A stretch of 64,000 bases of DNA from Ophiobolus disseminans (Eukaryota; Ascomycota; Dothideomycetes; Pleosporales; Phaeosphaeriaceae): contig MU006251.1 of the NCBI GenBank assembly GCA_010093685.1, positions 87,226 through 151,225 of the forward strand. Reading direction: 5' to 3'. A model generated the notes under the pieces. It was not told where the DNA came from, searched no databases, and saw nothing but the letters and a program-made list of their open reading frames with translations. This document shows, in pieces, positions 54,866 through 64,000 of the stretch (its first letter is position 1; the number at the start of each line of letters is the position of its first letter). The position numbers and the translations under genes are program-made.

Positions 54866-56653
54866 TCAGTCATCTACGCTAGGGTCTAGGCAAAGATGAG
54901 GTCGAGGATCGGAAACAATCCTGCAGGCCCCAATGTAGTTCTCGATTTCCGGCATACACACTGGTTGGGCGACGATCCGAGATACTTGTTGATCGTGTGG
55001 TAGCTTGACTGTCGATTCCCCTCGCAAGTAATAATAATTTGGCCACGTATGGCCGTTATCATCACAATTCCCAAGTAGATCGGCGTCCAGGACAATGGTT
55101 GGGCTGAACGCCAGTAGTTCGATAGGCGAGCCTCTCCGAACCAGATACTGCAATATCTGTTCGGCAATTGCTGGTAGCGCCACTGTCGTTCGCGAAAAAG
55201 ATCTGCGTCGCCGGCTTCATCACGCACGTCAATAGGCGGTTGGGTGAGACGTAGAACGCGAAGTTTCTCAAGACGGGCGATCGCGTCCTACTATAGTTTA
55301 GCCCAAGTATACAATTCGCAAACGATGCACCTACTAATGACTTGATAAGTATCTTTTCTGCATCACTGTGCTGTTCTTCAGCTGACGCCCACTCGAATCG
55401 TTTTGTATAAGGCCACTCGTCGAAAACAATTGGGGTCAGGCTCGTTCCAAGCTCTTCAATATTGGGGCGTTTGGAGGCAAGTGAACCCAGATCCGCCACA
55501 CTATAGATTTGCCTCTCTTCGTCATCGTCTGGCTGGTCGTCCCAGAAATTGTCCGGGTCTACAAGCAAAGACCATAGAGAAGCTCCGCTACAACTGATTG
55601 CTGCTACGTTCAAGCACCCCTCGCACGAGGAGGACACATACAAGTGCTCGATGCCTAGGGTCAGAGTGAGAAATGCATCAAGGGCCTCCAACCAGGAATG
55701 GCTCACTTCTGACATGATGATGAGTTCCTTGAGCGAGTGCTCCTTCTGAGTTTCGAACGATGCCGCCAGTGTTCGTAAGAAGTTGCCGAGGTTTGAACAT
55801 CCACGGATTGTCAGCGACTCTAGACTAGCTACATTCATCCAATTACTCAGCGCCCTAGATGATGGTAGCAAATTCATGTTATCGAGATGTAGTCTGCTCA
55901 GCTTCTTTAGTGGGTGCTCAGATTTCCATGGATGAAAGTCACATGCGGAGTCGCATCCGTGAACAAACAGCTCCGTCAAAGATGTTAGGTGGCGAAACCA
56001 GGCATCGTAGCCGAATTGAGACGGGCTAGAAACAATAGTCAACGACGTTATACAGCCTAGATAGCCGGCCACAAAGGCTTGGCCTGGTAGGCCGCCGTGG
56101 CGAAGAGAGTTGGGTATGTATGCTGACAGCTCTTGTAGATGTGGATGCCATTTGATAATAAGGCCTAGTGTTAGGCTGTCAATTTCGACGTCGGCGGAGA
56201 ATCTTTTCAAGAAGCCCCGCGGTAGTGATGCAAGTATTTGTAGGAGCCTCATGTTCATTTGCGAGCGCCAAAGGCTCTGTGAACCCCGCACGTGTAGTAC
56301 CTTGACATTGTCCAGAAAGCCACCGGGTTTGGAAGTCAAGAGAGCGTCAAGGTAGCGTCCCTTTGTGGTATCATCGCGGAGACTAGACGAAAATGTGTGC
56401 CATAAGAGTGACGCGGCTGCAGGCCCCACACTTTGTCGACTAGTCGAACATTCTTGAGGCATGGGCGTGGTATCTGTATCAGAGGTAGTTAGACGGGCTA
56501 TGCTAAGTATTGCGTGTGCATTTTCGCTAACCAGGTTTAGGTGTACACAAGATGTTGAAATGGACTTACCAGCTCGCAGATCATTCGCCGTAGTTCTGGC
56601 GGCAGCCGAGCCGTGTGATCGCGCCAATCGAGATTGCGGCGACAGAGCAGCAT
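54866..56653 (-). pseudogene. F-box/leucine-rich-repeat-like protein, several frame breaks
   Basis: Exon 1 (56653-56570) reads MLLCRRNLDWRDH…LPPELRRMICEL. Removal of a ~90-nt intron joins to IPRPCLKNVRLVDKVWG, a good F-box. Near 56415 the frame must shift to reach AAASLLWHTFSSSLRDD and the long LRR-type part (LHVRGSQSLWRSQMNMRL … LKKLSRLHLDNMNLL … LESLTIRGCSNLG). Near 55280 a second shift leads to ARLEKLRVLRLTQPPIDVRD and FRERQWRYQQL. Near 55170 a third leads to AEQILQYLVRRGSPIELLAF, CDDNGHTWPNYYYLRGEST, ending at 54866. Intact relatives would serve as SCF ubiquitin-ligase adaptors. The 521-codon ORF at 55062-56627 is only the middle of this gene. Confidence 0.7.
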
Positions 56654-57661
56654 ACTGCGAGGCCGAGATGTGAGTCGCGGCTGGAATTGAGGTGTGGGGT
56701 GAGGTGGTGCCGAGAAGTGCGGATGTTCAGCTGTAGTCGCGTGGATTGCGGACGCGTGACGTCACCTCCTACCTCAATTTCACACCACCTCAAGTTAAGA
56801 AACCAGTTCAAGCTATGAAAGACCCGGCAGCAGCAGTTAGTACCCCGCATGAAGTGTACTCAAAGGTAAATGCTGGATGTGACGCAAGTCGACGTAAAGA
56901 GCGAAGACTACCGCTTACGGATCCATCGACTTTCACGACAAACTTTCACGTTCTGCTTATATCATTGCTTGTATGCGTTAACTTGTGACACGCACACTCA
57001 TACACACAAGAAAACCAGGTAAAGGTAAGTCTACAACAGTATTGAAATCACAATCATACACTCACATTACGGGGTCAGATGAGGTTAGACCAGACCTAGC
57101 AGCCAGCAGTAGCGGCAATTCATTAACAGTGCATACAGTTCAAAACATTCGATGGGAATATGACCACTTATGTTTGGATCTATCACTCAAAAACGAAGAC
57201 AGACGTACAAAGTAATTTTCAACCCAACGCCATTGATCGCAGGAACCTTGAATCCATCATCCTACCCACTATCACCGCCCCCAAGTCCTCCATCTCTTCT
57301 ACTGCTCTCCTAGATTTGATATTACCATCTCCTCCATTCGCAACATTTCCTCCACCAACCTCTCCGACCCCTAAGCCCACCGCGTCACTTCTTCTCGCCA
57401 TCTTCAATCCCACAGGCCCTCCCAAAACTCCATATCCCACGCAAGCTTGACCATGGCCGTGAAAACGAAACTCATCCCCCCAAGACACACTACACGCGCC
57501 ATCTGCTCCATGCCGCTCGAATGCCGTACGTATGTGATGCATTCGCTCGCTTGGATGACAAATGTCAGCCTGGCACCTTAGTTCACATGGTACACTGTGG
57601 ACTACATCTCCACGTGACTCTTAGTCACTGGCTTACTCATCATGTTGTGTATATAATCGCT
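56654..57661. other. Intergenic, nothing recognised
   Basis: About 1 kb. Low-complexity ORFs on both strands (57160-57542) overlap each other and are not convincing as genes. Confidence 0.4.
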
Positions 57662-57886
57662 CTATGTAGCTCTCTCAATACAACAACCTTCTCCCTCTTT
57701 TCTGCCCTGCCTCCCACATCCGACAACAAATACTGCGAGAGTGGTGGCGAGGATGATGTAGCTGAGCAGGATGTATAGGAGGGCAAGGAGCATGGAATAG
57801 AGGGAGGCTGAGCTAACAGGACATTTAGATGGTGGAGTAGGTTGGATGAGGTCGAGATAGGCGGGGTCGGGATGGGTGTTGGGCAT
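57662..57886 (-). CDS. Small single-span (tail-anchored-type) membrane protein, copy 1
   Basis: The start MPNTHPDPAYLDL at 57886 gives 74 aa: a short polar N-terminus, then one long hydrophobic span (YSMLLALLYILLSYIILATTLAVFVVG) and a charged tail. The in-frame upstream extension is less protein-like. It lies near two similarly built ORFs at 58307 and 58794. No family known; a short ORF, so modest confidence. Confidence 0.35.
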   Translation of the reverse strand: MPNTHPDPAYLDLIQPTPPSKCPVSSASLYSMLLALLYILLSYIILATTLAVFVVGCGRQGRKEGEGCCIERAT

Positions 57887-58306
57887 GTTGAGTGTTGGTA
57901 CGGCGCGGGTGTAGATGGTTTTGTGTGATTTTGGCGTGTCCGAGTGCGTAATATGATGGGAAAGTATTAAATAAAGAAAAAGCAGAGAAATGAACATGAC
58001 TAAATGTTTCGTAAAAGATGTATTATTCCGTGAATTATGTGGTACCGATTCCATTGCTATTCTATGGTACATACCAAACTCCCTACCCAACACTAACAAC
58101 CCCCATCTCTCGCATACTATCAAACATTCGAACACATCTAACAAAGCAAAGTTGAACTAAAGTTTGCTCGCATTCAAGATTCACAATACCCTAACCACTC
58201 CCACACAGCGTATTCCAAACTTTTCCAACTCCTCCCCAAATCCCTCTTTCCTCCCATCCCATTGCACCACACTACTCACCTAAACCCAAACCCTCCCTAA
58301 CAAACC

Positions 58307-58615
58307 ATGCCCCGTCAAGACGCTCGCCCCCTCGTCACCAAGCAGCCCGGATAGCCCTCCCCTCACGAACACTCACAACCACACCCACATCCACGCCCGC
58401 AAATCCACGACCTCGAATACGAACCCTACGGCCTGGATTTGCCAGTCCCGCCACACGCACCTGAATCGCGCACTCTCTTATCCACGCTCTCGTGCTACGT
58501 ACATGCTATACTAGCGTACATGGTTGTTTCTATTGTGGTGCTGTACGCGTTTGTGCGGGTCATAGGAGCCATGTCATTTGTTGTGAGGTGCGTTGGTGGG
58601 GAATTGGGATTTTAA
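58307..58615 (+). pseudogene. Small single-span membrane protein, copy 2, with in-frame TAG
   Basis: The ATG at 58307 starts MPRQDARPLVTKQPG, then TAG at codon 16 (58352-58354). The same frame continues PSPHEHSQPHPHPRPQIHDL … LSCYVHAILAYMVVSIVVLY and AFVRVIG to TAA at 58613-58615 (102 codons). The pattern 'Y-x8-10-Y-xx-xRV-I/M-G' at the end of the span resembles copy 3. CAG-to-TAG would explain the stop. Confidence 0.35.
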
Positions 58616-58793
58616 TGATAAGTGCTAAATGACCTTAACCTATAACTTCTACGAGCGTTTAGTTTAAGTTTAAGTTTACCTTTTGTTTCTATCTGTTCCT
58701 TAACTTCTCATAATAATATACATTCGAATTTCTGTATCTCTCTCCCCTGATCCCCCTCATCCCGTCTCCCTTCTCCCCCCTCCCCCTGCCCCT

Positions 58794-59057
58794 TTATCCA
58801 ACCACTCCCATCCGATCCCCCATGACTCTTGTACCAACATACACTAGCACTACGGCTAGATATACATATAGCATAAGGAGGGAGGGTGCGACATCGTCGG
58901 GGTCGTTGGAGTCGACGTGGTTTGGCTTGTGTTCATCAACATCGACGGTCATGTTTAGGGCTGGCTCGGATTTTGAGGGGCGGAGGGTGTGAAAATGGGA
59001 TAGCTTGGGGATGTTGTGGTCGTGGTGGTGCTGTTGGGGTTGAGTTTGGGCTGACAT
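58794..59057 (-). CDS. Small single-span membrane protein, copy 3
   Basis: 87-aa ORF starting MSAQTQPQQHHHDHNIP. The soluble part is His/Asp-rich and acidic (VDVDEHKPNHVDSNDPDD). One C-terminal span follows (PSLLMLYVYLAVVLVYVG) and then TRVMGDRMG. The topology suggests insertion with the N-terminus in the cytosol. Unknown family. Confidence 0.4.
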   Translation of the reverse strand: MSAQTQPQQHHHDHNIPKLSHFHTLRPSKSEPALNMTVDVDEHKPNHVDSNDPDDVAPSLLMLYVYLAVVLVYVGTRVMGDRMGVVG

Positions 59058-59344
59058 TTTGTGTGAGGGGTTGGGAGGTGCTGGGTGGGTGTTGAGTTTG
59101 GTTTTGAGTCGGGTGGTGGGAGTTGCTGGGTCAGGTAGGTGTTGAGTTTACTCTGGTATCGAGAGAAGATATGAGAGTTTGGGAAGAGATTAAATTGATA
59201 GTGGGGAGCGTGGTGAGGTGAAAAGTTGGGCAATGAGGAGTCGTGGGAGAAAGGGAATGGGTGTCCTGATAATGAATGCGACTGATTGCAGTGAATGCAT
59301 AATGCACATGAATCAAGGTGTAGTTTCGAAGCTTGATTTTTTTG
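59058..59344. other. Left flank of the transposon
   Basis: G/T-rich on the + strand with GGTGTTGAG-type words repeating around 59085-59150. Nothing else seen. Confidence 0.3.
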
Positions 59345-59409
59345 CTGGACAATTACCGTAATGTCCGTCCATGCGTATCGGTGAGTTGCAAAACCACCGC
59401 TCCACCTCC
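59345..59409 (+). repeat. Left terminal inverted repeat
   Basis: The inner 28 bp (59382-59409, TGAGTTGCAAAACCACC…) match the reverse complement of 62870-62897 at 26 of 28 positions. The outer 37 bp back to CTGG at 59345 align without gaps to the right end at about 16 of 37 positions, so the full repeat is probably 65 bp with a diverged outer part. Confidence 0.75.
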
Positions 59410-59846
59410 GGTAACTCCGAACATACCTTCATCTATGCCCACCCATCTGTTTTACCACCACCCACAACCATGATTACATATTTGAAGGTCACAAATGAGT
59501 AAAATGAGGTCGCTGAAACACCTCCTGGTCTCCGTTTTCGAATAGCTAGTGTGGTTGTTGTGATGTGATAGATGCTCACCGTCGTGATGGCCCAAGCGTG
59601 ATGTCACCCAAAACCTGGGTGGAGGACGCCCGAACTCAACACCATGCCCATCAGAACCGCTATTCATGAGGGCTAACGCGCTCGGAAGCGAGCGCGCACT
59701 ACAGGGACACAAAGGCGCAATTTGCCTGCGCGGGGAGCTGTTTTCTGTCCCCCCATAGCAGCCATGATTCCGCCAAATCATCAAAACAGAACGTACGTTC
59801 CCATCCTCATCCCAAACGCTTCAGAACTGACTCATATAGCTCTCAG

Positions 59847-61142
59847 ATGGCTCCCGGAGGTGTTTCTGGAGTTGGAAAACGTGTTGGACGTGATGAAACA
59901 CCATCCAGAGCACCCCGTAGTCGCCCTCAGCGTCGTCCTATACCTCCTCCTCCGCCCATCTCACCAGAAGCTTCACAACTCAGCGAACAAGGTGTACCGT
60001 TCAGCCAGCCGGCCAGCGTTGTACAGGCTGCTCTCTACAGAGCTTCAGATGACGACGATAAGACGGATGAGGAGGACCTCACAGAGGTCGTACCACCTTC
60101 TGGGCAGCGGGAAAAGACACCTACTAGTCGTAACCTCCAGTATGCTCATCGTCGGGACCCGCCGCGGCTTCTATCCGAAGAAAACAAGTGTACTGTTGTC
60201 AAGTTCAACGCTTGTTGGAGAGTCTACTTTACGCCCGTGCCAGGGAAGCCCCACAAGCCTCTGCCGGGGTGGAAAAACTCAAAATCGGACACCTTGCAGC
60301 CCCTTTTTAGAGCCCTTGAGGACTGGGTAAAAGCAGTACTGGCTATGCAACCTGCTCCGATGAAGCAGATGGACCTTATAGCAGTCGTCTATCACCAAGG
60401 CCAGCCTCACAAAGAGCGCCTCGTCAAGAGCCTGTACGACGTCGTCGACCTCCAGAGGCACACTAGGTTTGCAGCGGCAATAGAGCTTGTGCAGGAGGTC
60501 GCCTATGAGCATCCAGAGAGCCCTGTACAGATGGACTTCGACCTGGTTTTGATGCCAGCACCACCGGTTGTACATGCCCCCAATCCTCTGCCCCAAAGCT
60601 CGAATTCGACGGCCCGACAGGAGGCTCAGCTACCGGCTCGTAACGTTGCTCTCGTGGCAACTGAGGGACCTTCAAACGGTGTTCCGATGTACTGGCGATG
60701 CCGCAATCCTCACTGTTTGAACGTGGGTCTAACGTGTTGGGTAGCTCTCAGGGATAGAGAGGAGCTTCCTAGAAGGATCAAGAACCACTACAAGGTCAGC
60801 GTTGATATCCTAACTTCATGGAACAGGGAGCTCTTGACAGCGGCTTCAACAGTCACTAAGCCGTCACTAAATATCAAGGCGCAGCTCCGCAAGTTGCGAG
60901 AGATAGGGGCAGAAAAGAGGAAGAGAGACAGCACCTCCGACACTTCAGAGCAACTTACCCAGCAACTTACTCAAGTGACCTAGCTAATAATAGTAGGCAT
61001 GCTTGCCAACATGTCAAAGAACCTTAGGCTAGAAGCTAAGAACATTTCAGCTCTCCTGCGTGGCTTGAATAGTGGTGGGAACGGCGGAAACGAGCCTGAT
61101 GATGCCGCAGATAGGCTGTTTGTGCTGTTCTTAGAGTCGTGA
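59847..61142 (+). CDS. Transposon-borne ORF of unknown function
   Basis: The ATG at 59847 (MAPGGVSGVGKRVGRDETPS) opens 378 codons up to TAG 60981-60983. The frame continues past it as LIIVGMLANMSKNLRLEAKN, ISALLRGLNSGG to TGA 61140-61142, which would give ~431 aa. The N-terminus is basic and Pro-rich. Residues ~110-260 are a folded-looking domain (KCTVVKFNACWRVYFTPVPG, GWKNSKSDTLQPLFRALEDW). A Cys/His-containing patch follows (YWRCRNPHCLNVGLTCWVAL), and the C-terminus is helical. The patch might bind zinc. It shows no similarity I know to transposases and may be a passenger gene or an accessory factor of the element. Confidence 0.6.
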
Positions 61143-61639
61143 CAGCCTAAATGATGGGATAGCAATTGCCGCAGTGAGCATCTTGATTTCTCAACCACCA
61201 CCACATGGATTTTGAATCGGAGATCTAGAAACGTTAGTTTGAATTGTACTTCGTAATTGTGCAAGAGGAAATTGTGGTGGCTAACCTACAAGTAAAGAAT
61301 AAAAATACACGTTGTTGTTGTTGTTTAAAAGTTGCATCGAAACTTTGATGTTCCGTCTCTGCCGTTACCCCGCGCTTTAAACCGCTAAGCGAGACGCTAG
61401 CGTGGGACCGTGCGCGAACATTCGGTCCTCAGATGGAATATTTCGCCTCTGCCCTCTCGAAATTGTCGGTGCAGCGTCGCTCAACACTAAAACACCGTAC
61501 AGATGGACATCATTAAATCACAACCACATGTCCAATTTACTTCAAATTAAAACTATTTGTAGTCTGCAACCCATCAAAACAGCTCCCAAAAGGACGGGTA
61601 ATTGTATTGACGTCGCGAGGTCGAAAACAAGATGCTTAC

Positions 61640-62724
61640 CTATAGTGTTGAGTTTTGCGCAAACACTAGAAAACAACGCCTAACAATGCCTTTAGCTATC
61701 GCGTTCAACGTATGTACACCTCTGGAACAGGCCAGAACAGTCGGTTTCTGTGCATATATCAATGATCCCGCGTTCCAAAAAGCTCTCAAAACTCTTATAC
61801 AAAGCAGCAGTGTTGTAGTTCCGCTTGATCTAGTCTTTCAGCTGCTTAAAGGTCTGCTCAATGGGGTTGAAATCGGGCGAATATGGCGGCTAATACTCCA
61901 ATAACACACCAGCAGCCTCACACAGTGCAACAACCCGCTGACTGTGATGAATTGAAGCATTGTCCAACACCAGAATCAAGCGTTTCCCGGGCTAAGGAGT
62001 ACACTTTGGGAGCACCTGATGCTCTACAAAGTCGTCAAAACGCTCCTGAGTATAGCTGCCTTGATAGATCTCGAAGGAAAAATATACCTATCCACTGTCA
62101 TGGCCGGCAGAATGGACCATCGTTCGGAGCGTTTTGCACTGTGTGCGGCCACACAGGCCATCCCTCTAGGTGACCAGCCACGTTTTCGATCACCAGATCT
62201 CTCGTTTGCAGCACTCTTGTCAAGAGCTACTATTTGATGCGGCAGCCAGTGCCTTGATTGCTCGTACCAGGCGTCCCTCAGTGCCTCAGAGCGCTCCTTG
62301 GCGTGCTTCAAAACCACTTTCCGCGACCATTTGTGCTTCTTCAACACCCAGAAAATGGTGTCGTAACTGACGTCGACGTTATAGAGGTCCTCTAGATGCT
62401 CTTGCATCTCTAATATATATGCCCAAGGCTTCTCATTGAGGTAGTGGAGCAGCTCCTGCACCGAGATCAGCATTTGAAGCTGCATTTGGGAGAGATCTGC
62501 ATATGGGATCTTACCTGTTCCTGGTACAACAACAGCACTTTGGGACGTCCTACGACACCTGTTCGAGGTGGATAAGGCTGGCCGTACAGCTTAAAGCTTA
62601 CTTGTATCCTCTGTATAGTCGTACGAGCCATCCGAAGTCGTCGTGCGCATGAAGTTTGAGACTCTCCAGCAGCTAGGAGCTCCATCAGCCGCTGGATGAG
62701 CTCCGGAGGTGTCCGTTTTGGCAT
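61640..62724 (-). pseudogene. Tc1-type DDE transposase, inactivated
   Basis: The start MPKRTPPELIQRLMELLAAG at 62724 opens a helix-turn-helix (SCARRLRMARTTIQRIQVSF) and GRPKVLL. A frameshift near 62500-62530 leads to LNEKPWAYILEMQEHL and YDTIFWVLKKHKWSRKV. The catalytic D is in VALDKSAANERSGDRKRGWS. A second shift near 62080 leads to IYQGSYTQERFDDFVEHQVL. Then come LILVLDNASIHHSQRVV (second D) and PPYSPDFNPIEQTFKQLKD (E, spacing 34), i.e. DD34E. Stops stand at 61994-61992, 61892-61890 and 61832-61830, each explicable by CAG or TGG to TAG. Not functional as it stands. Confidence 0.85.
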
Positions 62725-62869
62725 CTTGAACACTAGAACAATGCAGATTGTATAGCAATTTGTGTGTGGGAGCCATATTGGGTATGCTATTTGATCGCTA
62801 CCTGAAACTATCAGAGCCTTTACCTACTTGGGATGGCTCAAAAGCCACCGAAAAACTGATCCGAAAGTG

Positions 62870-62934
62870 GGGGGTGGAGCGGTTGTTTTGCAACTCAGAA
62901 TAACGGAAAACCCGCCGTAGCGGAACACCGCCAG
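62870..62934 (-). repeat. Right terminal inverted repeat
   Basis: Partner of the left repeat. Read outwards-in on the minus strand it begins CTGGCGGTG at 62934 and contains TGAGTTGCAAAACAACC from 62897. It is followed outside by TA. Confidence 0.75.
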
Positions 62935-63586
62935 TACTTTCTATCCTGACAACACCAACACCGGTCGCATAGCTTAGACAATCTTGGAATAAGCACCTTA
63001 CCCAATTCTCAACTTGTGGCTTCAGTGCTTCTATTGTAGCGATCTTGCTTCCTCTACAATATCACAATTCGCCGCTAGGCTGCACAGAGTTGTCGCCTCG
63101 GACTACCTCGGGCCTCCTTCAACTTTTGTGCATCTGTCTAGAAACTTGTTAGCCTGTAGAACACTATATAAGGATTGTATACCAAGCAAGTTACTGTCTC
63201 TAACAGGTTGGTTACTCTACAGTAGTGTTTCGTTGCTGTGTTAGGTAGCACAGCTGCGCAACCTTGCTGTACAGAAGCAGCCTAGCCGTAATCTAACTGC
63301 GCCTGGCAACAGCCACAGCTGACTCGTGTGAGGAAGCCTTGTTAAAGTTACATGATGGTCGACGGCTTGCTAAGTGCCTAATCGCTGCTCCTAGCTTCTT
63401 GCAGCTGCTAGACATGTGGCTAGACGTAGCGTCTTAGCGCCGATAGCGGCTCGTTCAAGGAGCGACCATCTCGTCAGTTAGTATTCATGCATGTAAACCC
63501 TAAACTGCAGAAATTGCTTGTTTGTGTGAGCATACTTATAGAGCAAGTACTTTACAGTTAAAGTATCTAACAAAAATGACATACTC
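62935..63586. other. Between transposon and NLR fragment, nothing recognised
   Basis: 3' flank of the WD40 gene. No repeats or coding signal were recognised. Confidence 0.4.
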
Positions 63587-64000
63587 CTACTGTAAGCTAA
63601 GCAATGATACACGACCAGAGCTACACCCTAGACACACCATGTACTCATGTACCGCCGTAGTGCAGTTCCGATACTCAGGAGGAAGCCACAGAAAGCGTCG
63701 CGTCCGACGTACTATCCACTCACTTTCTATTGTAGTGCAAGATGGTTCTTGGGCTTGTAGGGGAGCCAGAGCAGCAATAGAACCTGACGGCAAAGAGATA
63801 TCGCCTCTGTTGGTGCGAAGTGTCCGGCTATCTGGCAAGAATGCGATGCGAAGAATCCATGAAGGCTGGCCCTCTAGCACGCTGCGGCACTGGCCTGTTG
63901 CTGTCTCCCACACCCGCACTGTGCAGTCTGTGGATGCTGAGGCGAGCAGCTGCCCGTCTGGCGAGAACACCACCGCGCTGATATCTCCTGAATGGCCCTC
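63587..64000 (-). CDS. C-terminal WD40 part of an NLR/HET-type protein (truncated by window edge)
   Basis: The frame is open to the window end and stops at 63587. It begins EGHSGDISAVVFSPDGQLLA, then SASTDCTVRVWETATGQCRS, a canonical WD40 repeat of the HET-E/HET-D type, then ILRIAFLPDSRTLRTNRGDI and a tail FLWLPPEYRNCTTAVHEYMV, CLGCSSGRVSLLSL. The tail is shared by many fungal NACHT/NB-WD40 proteins. The ATPase part would lie beyond 64000. No break is seen in the visible part. Confidence 0.8.
   Translation of the reverse strand, partial: EGHSGDISAVVFSPDGQLLASASTDCTVRVWETATGQCRSVLEGQPSWILRIAFLPDSRTLRTNRGDISLPSGSIAALAPLQAQEPSCTTIESEWIVRRTRRFLWLPPEYRNCTTAVHEYMVCLGCSSGRVSLLSLQ

Larger units (their letters stand above)
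59345..62934. mobile_element. Tc1/mariner-type DNA transposon carrying an extra ORF
   Basis: The inverted repeats at the two ends face each other over ~3.6 kb. Inside lie a decayed Tc1-type transposase on the minus strand (61640-62724) and a larger unrelated ORF on the plus strand (59847-61142), convergent with it. The right end reads CCAG followed by TA (62935-62936), the target dinucleotide of this superfamily. The left end starts CTGG after TG, so the left TA is not preserved. Size is well above the usual 1.3-2 kb of Tc1 elements. Copies elsewhere could not be examined. Confidence 0.7.

Noticed and set aside
55062..56627. 521-codon ORF taken as a complete gene
   Set aside because: Its first ~50 codons translate an intron and an F-box read in the wrong frame, and its last ~70 codons translate homologous sequence out of frame. 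It is the middle of a broken F-box/LRR gene.
1..64000. CRISPR arrays, operons or prokaryotic signals
   Set aside because: Spliceosomal introns, an intron-containing tRNA and fungal families show a eukaryotic nuclear genome; no spaced direct-repeat array was seen.

Overview
The window is nuclear DNA of a filamentous ascomycete (Pezizomycotina, most likely a Dothideomycete). Its genes have short introns, about 42-57 nt in the models joined here, with GT donors, CTNAC/CTAAC-type branch sites and NAG acceptors. The gene families are typical of that group: HET-domain and NB-ARC/NACHT NLR-like proteins, a TRI12-type MFS pump, DUF6536 and DUF4267 membrane proteins, a cyclase-family protein and a trypsin. 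The exact order or species cannot be read from the sequence. All intron joins below come from reading frame and splice signals; no transcripts were available.

The left and middle part (about 1-38 kb) is mostly ordinary. It holds a truncated acidic protein, a secreted trypsin, an Atg37-type acyl-CoA-binding protein, a polytopic membrane protein, a coiled-coil gene with broken frames, DCAF4, the AMPylator SelO, ORC5, a dead NACHT-ankyrin gene, DUF4267, an APH/EcKinase-like kinase, an intron-containing tRNA-Thr(CGU), a head-to-head pair of BTB-like paralogues, a TRI12 MFS pump, the tRNA deaminase subunit TAD3 and a DUF6536 protein. DCAF4/SelO and the BTB pair diverge from shared promoters of about 0.3 kb. 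SelO and ORC5 end tail-to-tail 19 bp apart.

From about 39 kb rightwards the window is accessory. It has a HET/NLR island (39.2-46 kb), a cyclase and a secreted alpha/beta hydrolase (47-49.5 kb), a protein kinase fused to a YEATS-like domain (49.9-51.6 kb), broken ORFs, an F-box/LRR pseudogene, small tail-anchored membrane proteins, a Tc1-type transposon of about 3.6 kb carrying an unrelated ORF (59.3-62.9 kb), and the WD40 end of another NLR-like gene at the right edge. Many of these genes, and the NACHT gene at 18-21 kb, carry in-frame nonsense codons explicable as C-to-T (or G-to-A) changes, with homologous protein continuing past the stop. That suggests RIP-like mutation or cytosine deamination acting on the repeat-rich gene families while the housekeeping genes stay intact.

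The items most worth a second look are the kinase-YEATS fusion, the transposon with its passenger ORF and long inverted repeats, the NLR whose C-terminus is cut by nonsense codons, the divergent BTB-like pair with a shared Cys/His motif, and three tandem hairpins near 10 kb.
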